The notes under the pieces are model-generated. The model ran no database searches, had not been told where the DNA came from, and saw only the letters and a list, made by a program, of their open reading frames with translations. 64,000 nt of DNA from Arcticibacter tournemirensis (GTDB taxonomy: Bacteria; Bacteroidota; Bacteroidia; Sphingobacteriales; Sphingobacteriaceae). The first letter of the stretch is position 1. Each line of letters starts with the position of its first letter. The position numbers were made by a program, and so were the translations under genes. The stretch is from positions 4,898,001 through 4,962,000 of the forward strand of contig NZ_VFPL01000001.1 of NCBI RefSeq assembly GCF_006716645.1, read 5' to 3'. This document shows, piece by piece, positions 61,429-64,000 of this stretch.

Positions 61429-62388
61429 ATGCTCAAAAAAATTGGTTTAGCGGTAACTTTAGGAGGACTGGTTTTGGTCTGTTCGTCCTGGGGCTTTTTT
61501 GCACATAAACGTATTAGCCGTATGGCTGTCTTTACCTTACCGCCTGAAATGATCCACTTTTATAAAAACAACCTGACATTCATCACTGAACATTCTGTCG
61601 ACCCCGACAAGAAACGTTATTCAGATCCTGCTGAGGGTACACGACATTTCCTCGACAGCGAACGATACGGAGCCAGTCCCTTTGATAGCATTCCAATGAA
61701 GTGGAAAGATGCAATTGCAAAGTACAGCGTTGATACGCTTAATCTCTATGGCACAGTCCCCTGGCAGATCGAGCGAACCTATTACGCACTGGTAAAGGCT
61801 TTTGAGCAACGCGACTCTATTCGCATCCTGAGACTATCGTCAAACATAAGCCATTATATCTCCGATGCCCATGTACCTCTTCATGCTACCTGGAATTACA
61901 ATGGTCAGCTAACCAATCAAACTGGCATTCATGGTTTCTGGGAGAGTCGTCTTCCCGAACTGTTCTCAGATCATTATAATTTCTTTACAGGTAAAGCGCG
62001 ATATATCGAAAATCCATTAAAAGAAGCATGGCAGATCTTAAAACAATCGCATCATTATAAAGACACGGTATTTATTATAGAAGCCGCCATCAGCAAGACG
62101 TTCCCTTCCGATAAAAAATACAGCTATTCGGAACGAAATGGAGTAGTTACCAGACAATATTCACGCGCTTATTCAAAGGCCTTCCATGATGCTCTAAATG
62201 GGATGGTAGAAGAACGGATGCGTTCTGCTATTCTCGAAACAGGATCCTACTGGTATTCTGCGTGGGTAGACGCCGGCCAGCCAAACTTAAATCAATTTAA
62301 ATCGCATATCGACCCCGAAGAAAAAACAGGCGACAAAGACGATAAACTCTTTCGCAAGGGCAAAGTCCTTGGCAGGCCAGACCTGTGA
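61429..62388 (+). CDS. Zinc-dependent phospholipase C / S1-P1 nuclease-like protein
   Basis: The protein has 319 residues. Signal peptide about 1-20; the mature end starts near WGFFAHKRI, where an N-terminal Trp and early His act as zinc ligands in this fold. Further His and Asp ligands are seen in FLDSERYG, SSNISHYISDAHVPLHATWNYNGQ and GIHGFWESRLPE. The family includes bacterial phospholipase C and P1 nuclease, which both hydrolyse phosphodiesters. I cannot tell lipid from nucleic acid as substrate. It converges on the DedA gene with a heptad array in between. Confidence 0.82.
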   Translation: MLKKIGLAVTLGGLVLVCSSWGFFAHKRISRMAVFTLPPEMIHFYKNNLTFITEHSVDPDKKRYSDPAEGTRHFLDSERYGASPFDSIPMKWKDAIAKYSVDTLNLYGTVPWQIERTYYALVKAFEQRDSIRILRLSSNISHYISDAHVPLHATWNYNGQLTNQTGIHGFWESRLPELFSDHYNFFTGKARYIENPLKEAWQILKQSHHYKDTVFIIEAAISKTFPSDKKYSYSERNGVVTRQYSRAYSKAFHDALNGMVEERMRSAILETGSYWYSAWVDAGQPNLNQFKSHIDPEEKTGDKDDKLFRKGKVLGRPDL

Positions 62389-62424
62389 GTTAAACGTGCA
62401 AGGTTGAGAGTTGAACGTATGTTC
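62386..62424. repeat. Heptad repeat array J (after phospholipase-like gene)
   Basis: Five in-phase 7-bp units (gtgagtt, aaacgtg, caaggtt, gagagtt, gaacgta) start within the stop codon of the phospholipase-like gene. Confidence 0.5.
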
Positions 62425-62462
62425 TCTAGCTTAAGGCTGTCGTCTGCCGATTGATCTTAGCT

Positions 62463-63113
62463 TTAAGCTTTTTCAGCTTTACTTCGCCCCCGGAATATTT
62501 CAATAACCGGCGGTACCAGCGAAAGAAGGATAATGGCAAAGATTACATAAGTGAAATTATCTTTTATAACCGGAAGTCCCCCAAAGAAATAGCCAATAAA
62601 TAGAAATGAAGAAACCCACAGTATACCGCCTACTATATTATAAGATGCAAAACGACCATAACTCATCGTGCCCACCCCTGCAACGAAAGGTGCGAACGTA
62701 CGTACGATCGGAACAAAACGAGCATATATAATAGTCTTTCCCCCATGCTTTAAATAAAATGCCTGGGTTTTCTCAAGATATTCCTTCTTCAGTAATTTGT
62801 ACTTTCCGCTGAAAGCCTTAGGGCCTACATAATCACCAATATGGTAATTCGTCAAATCACCAAGAATGGCAGCAATAATCAGCAACAGGCACATTAAGAA
62901 GATATTTAGCTCGCTTTCTGGTTTGGCAATGATAGCGCCAGCTGCAAATAAGAGCGAGTCACCGGGAAGAAAAGGAGTTACAACAAATCCGGTTTCGGCA
63001 AAAATAACAAGGAACAGAATCAGATATGTCCATGTTTGATAGTCATTTACTATTTCGACAAGATGCTTATCGATATGTAAAACGAAGTCGATGAGTGTGC
63101 TAATAAATTCCAA
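62463..63113 (-). CDS. DedA family membrane protein
   Basis: The protein has 216 residues from a TTG start, chosen because the following EFISTLIDFVLHIDKHL fits relatives and no ATG is available. Five or six membrane segments. The family motif ETGFVVTPFLPGDSLLFAAGA is near residue 40, and YARFVPIVRTFAPFVAGVGTMSYGRF, with the conserved Arg residues, near 130. DedA proteins are now linked to lipid carrier flipping and membrane homeostasis. It is transcribed alone. Confidence 0.9.
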   Translation of the reverse strand: MEFISTLIDFVLHIDKHLVEIVNDYQTWTYLILFLVIFAETGFVVTPFLPGDSLLFAAGAIIAKPESELNIFLMCLLLIIAAILGDLTNYHIGDYVGPKAFSGKYKLLKKEYLEKTQAFYLKHGGKTIIYARFVPIVRTFAPFVAGVGTMSYGRFASYNIVGGILWVSSFLFIGYFFGGLPVIKDNFTYVIFAIILLSLVPPVIEIFRGRSKAEKA

Positions 63114-63179
63114 AGCGTTGATTAAATTGTTGCAAAAATAACAATATAAGGCGGATTACATCTTTATTTGAAGGATTCC

Positions 63180-63899
63180 TTATCGTCTGTGTTCTTTATA
63201 AGATAGATTCAATTTGTTATTCTGAACGCCGTTCCACAAGTAAAATGTATAAATTCTGCGGGCTACTGCCTTAAAGTTCAGAGTTACAAGCGGTGTATTT
63301 CCGGCGGCAGGCTTGACTACGATTTGATGTGCGCTGGTGTCGATCATTGAATAATCACTCATCTTCAGGTATTCCTGGCCACTAAAAATACTTGCACTGT
63401 CTTTTATCCCTATATCGACGTTTCCGGCCGACGAGCTTAAGTTAACAAACCTCATCTTAGCGTGGTTTAATGAGTCGGGAGCAGATAAGTCATCCCCTAC
63501 AAGCATCAATTGAGGAGAAGAAGAAGGCCCGGTAATAAAGCAACTATAATATCTCTCCGGATCCAGAGAAGCGCTTATCTGAGCAATGGGGGTAGTCGTA
63601 CCATCGCCCGCAGAAACACCTGCAATCTGCCAGGTTCCCGAATAGATCTGATTATACACGCTGACGCTATCCAGGTCGACGGTACCTGTACGGAGCCTGT
63701 TATTATCAATTAAAAAATCTATACCGCTTGGCGATGGACTATACGAATTAAAAAACATAACGTATGATCTCTGCGGACGCGATTCGTCATCACCTTCAAC
63801 GCAGGCTGAAAATAGGCTGACAACAGACAACAGTGTAACGAAGACGGCCAAACCGCTATTCAGTTTCAATGACCCGATTTTTAGCCACATGTATTTCAT
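63180..63899 (-). CDS. DUF4397-type lipoprotein
   Basis: The protein has 239 residues from MKYMWLKIG; the frame stays open for 33 more codons upstream, but that part lacks a signal sequence. Lipobox LFSAC (Cys33). The mature part is beta-rich and shows two Ig-like halves with YVMFFNSYSPSPSGIDFLIDN and AKMRFVNLSSSAGNVDIGI, which matches DUF4397 repeats. Such lipoproteins are abundant on Bacteroidota outer membranes. Function is unknown; a carbohydrate- or protein-binding role is often assumed. The region after 63899 to the window end holds nothing I can call. Confidence 0.75.
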   Translation of the reverse strand: MKYMWLKIGSLKLNSGLAVFVTLLSVVSLFSACVEGDDESRPQRSYVMFFNSYSPSPSGIDFLIDNNRLRTGTVDLDSVSVYNQIYSGTWQIAGVSAGDGTTTPIAQISASLDPERYYSCFITGPSSSPQLMLVGDDLSAPDSLNHAKMRFVNLSSSAGNVDIGIKDSASIFSGQEYLKMSDYSMIDTSAHQIVVKPAAGNTPLVTLNFKAVARRIYTFYLWNGVQNNKLNLSYKEHRR

Positions 63900-64000
63900 T
63901 GAGGTAAAATTATTAAAATACGCTGCAATAGTATAATTATTTCTTAGGCAGAATGCAGACGATTCCCTGGTGCTAAATAAAAAAAGAGGCATTATCATTA

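Noticed and set aside
1-64000. tRNA and rRNA genes, prophage, integrative element
   Set aside because: No tRNA T-loop with matching acceptor ends, no rRNA core sequence, and no integrase, capsid or conjugation genes were seen.

Overview
The window looks like a chromosomal segment of a Bacteroidota bacterium, most likely of the Sphingobacteriaceae (Pedobacter-like). Four things point there: the gene order rpmB-rpmG-DUF4295-ftsY-rimO; families largely confined to the phylum (DUF3822, DUF5683, DUF3575, DUF4397, the glutaminase-like DUF4965 group, LepB with an N-terminal membrane extension); TAnnTTTG-type -7 promoter elements; and TonB-dependent receptor plus lipoprotein outer-membrane uptake. 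Coding is dense and mostly housekeeping. I recognised no rRNA, tRNA, CRISPR array or prophage.

Layout. 1-3.4 kb: end of a membrane phosphoglycerol-transferase-like gene, a beta-barrel protein, a lipoprotein phosphoesterase and a CHASE3 histidine kinase. 3.4-8.6 kb: RecD-like helicase, DUF3822-rsmD-coaD, a NUDIX hydrolase, pyrE and an SRPBCC protein. 8.6-11.8 kb: a shortened CHASE3 protein, the first copy of an IS1182-family element, and a DJ-1/PfpI protein. 12-26 kb: clpB, gmhB, an OPT transporter, an M16 peptidase, csbD, acs, and an MHS-type transporter with a coupled small membrane protein. 26-32 kb: rpmB, rpmG, DUF4295, ftsY, rimO, bshC and an Ldh-type dehydrogenase. 32-38 kb: a leftward cluster parA-parB-DUF5683-dapB-lepB-lipid A deacylase. 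38-46 kb: an FMN reductase, DUF3575, the second IS copy (apparently identical, direct orientation, 29.8 kb away), a LytS/LytTR two-component pair with a LiaF-like protein, and a large glutaminase-family enzyme. 46-53 kb: a group IIC-like intron, then a beta-helix lipoprotein and a TonB-dependent receptor. 53-64 kb: Mpo1-like protein, rny, a 6S-like RNA, zapA, a zapB-like gene, pheT, radC, a transglutaminase-like protein, a structured intergenic segment, rpsT, a phospholipase C-like protein, a DedA protein and a DUF4397 lipoprotein.

Non-coding signals are the most interesting part. (1) At least nine spacers hold degenerate 7-bp-period repeat arrays, each with its own word. Three of them fold back on themselves through perfect inverted repeats of 15-22 bp. 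(2) All three mobile elements sit just past a stop codon at a transcription terminator. One IS copy is flanked by mirror-image host sequence, as expected from a hairpin-replacing insertion. (3) The TonB receptor promoter carries six 11-bp-phased repeats directly upstream of a TAnnTTTG element, an architecture like a PhoB-type activator site. (4) A 6S-like RNA lies between zapA and rny. (5) The spacer at 60.5-60.9 kb contains several consecutive stems and may be an unassigned structured RNA.

Limits: all family assignments come from reading motifs. No database search or folding program was run.
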